Assembly (NCBI RefSeq): GCF_005870085.1
Contig: NZ_SZNM01000028.1
Coordinates: forward strand, 1-46,283
DNA length: 46,283 bases
Reading direction: 5' to 3'
Source: Aquibacillus sediminis
GTDB taxonomy: Bacteria > Bacillota > Bacilli > Bacillales > Amphibacillaceae
The position numbers and the translations under genes were made by a program. Position 1 is the first letter of the stretch. Each line of letters starts with the position of its first letter. The notes below the pieces were generated by a model. The model was not told the origin of the DNA and did no database searches. It saw only the letters and a list, made by a program, of their open reading frames with translations. Shown in pieces: positions 46,231-46,283 of the stretch.

Positions 46231-46283
46231 GCCAACACACTTACCAATCATCATAAAAGCCCTACAGTTTACTAGTTTTATAA

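Larger units (their letters stand above)
45913..46283. other. Downstream region: REP variant and possible IS21-type end
   Basis: No gene was seen. It holds the string GTTGTGACAGGCACC (46120-46134) and three imperfect repeats of TTTTACCA-N5-6-GCCATG at about 46173-46228. Confidence 0.45.

Noticed and set aside
1-46283. tRNA or rRNA genes
   Set aside because: No conserved tRNA arm (GGTTCGAATCC-type) in a cloverleaf context and no rRNA motif was seen on either strand.

Overview
The window looks like chromosomal DNA of a low-GC Gram-positive bacterium of the Bacillaceae type. It is AT-rich, has strong AGGAGG-like ribosome binding sites, uses TTG and GTG starts often, and carries Bacillus-style holin-like type I toxins, an SLH-domain remnant, a Uma2-family protein and a lipoprotein ABC system. 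No rRNA, tRNA or CRISPR array was seen. Assignments rest on reading motifs by eye, and no database search was run.

Layout. (1) 1-6360 is a patchwork: a Uma2-family protein, a frameshifted small basic protein, type I toxin-antitoxin loci (one intact, one cut by a repeat), a DoxX-like membrane protein, two RelE/ParE-type toxin-antitoxin pairs (one decayed), a DUF4160/DUF2442 pair, and remnants of a Y1 transposase gene and of yifB. (2) 6616-20379 is a compact defence-like island. A seven-gene minus-strand run encodes a CoiA-like nuclease, two PD-(D/E)XK-like proteins, an HNH-like zinc protein, an ImmA/IrrE peptidase, a DUF1643 protein and a ParB-like protein. A divergent Abi_2/HEPN gene follows, then a broken serine recombinase, then a four-gene run (membrane Mrr-like nuclease, trypsin-like protease, PD-(D/E)XK protein, SIR2-like protein) and a second ParB-like gene. 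(3) 20442-32150 holds two copies of a tightly coupled pair, a REP-associated Y1 (HUH) transposase followed by yifB/comM. The second yifB is chimeric. Around them lie many short palindromic REP elements, toxin remnants, a TIGR04141/DUF6119-like gene and several orphan genes. (4) 33698-45834 is an ordered catabolic region: two carbon-nitrogen hydrolases, an acetamidase/formamidase, a five-gene Urt/Liv-type ABC importer, a sodium:solute symporter with a small membrane partner, and a divergent IclR regulator. It probably imports and hydrolyses a small amide, urea-like or nitrile-derived compound.

The main themes are as follows. First, a duplicated RAYT-YifB module has left debris (yifB and transposase fragments) at six other places or junctions. 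Second, the defence island lies between two direct copies of the yifB 3' end. Third, a REP family (two hairpins, core GGGGTCTGACCCC) has landed in and behind genes, so several proteins now end on a stop codon supplied by the repeat and at least one toxin gene is cut by it. The RAYT-YifB-REP combination and the two multi-gene nuclease/protease operons are the best candidates for undescribed systems.
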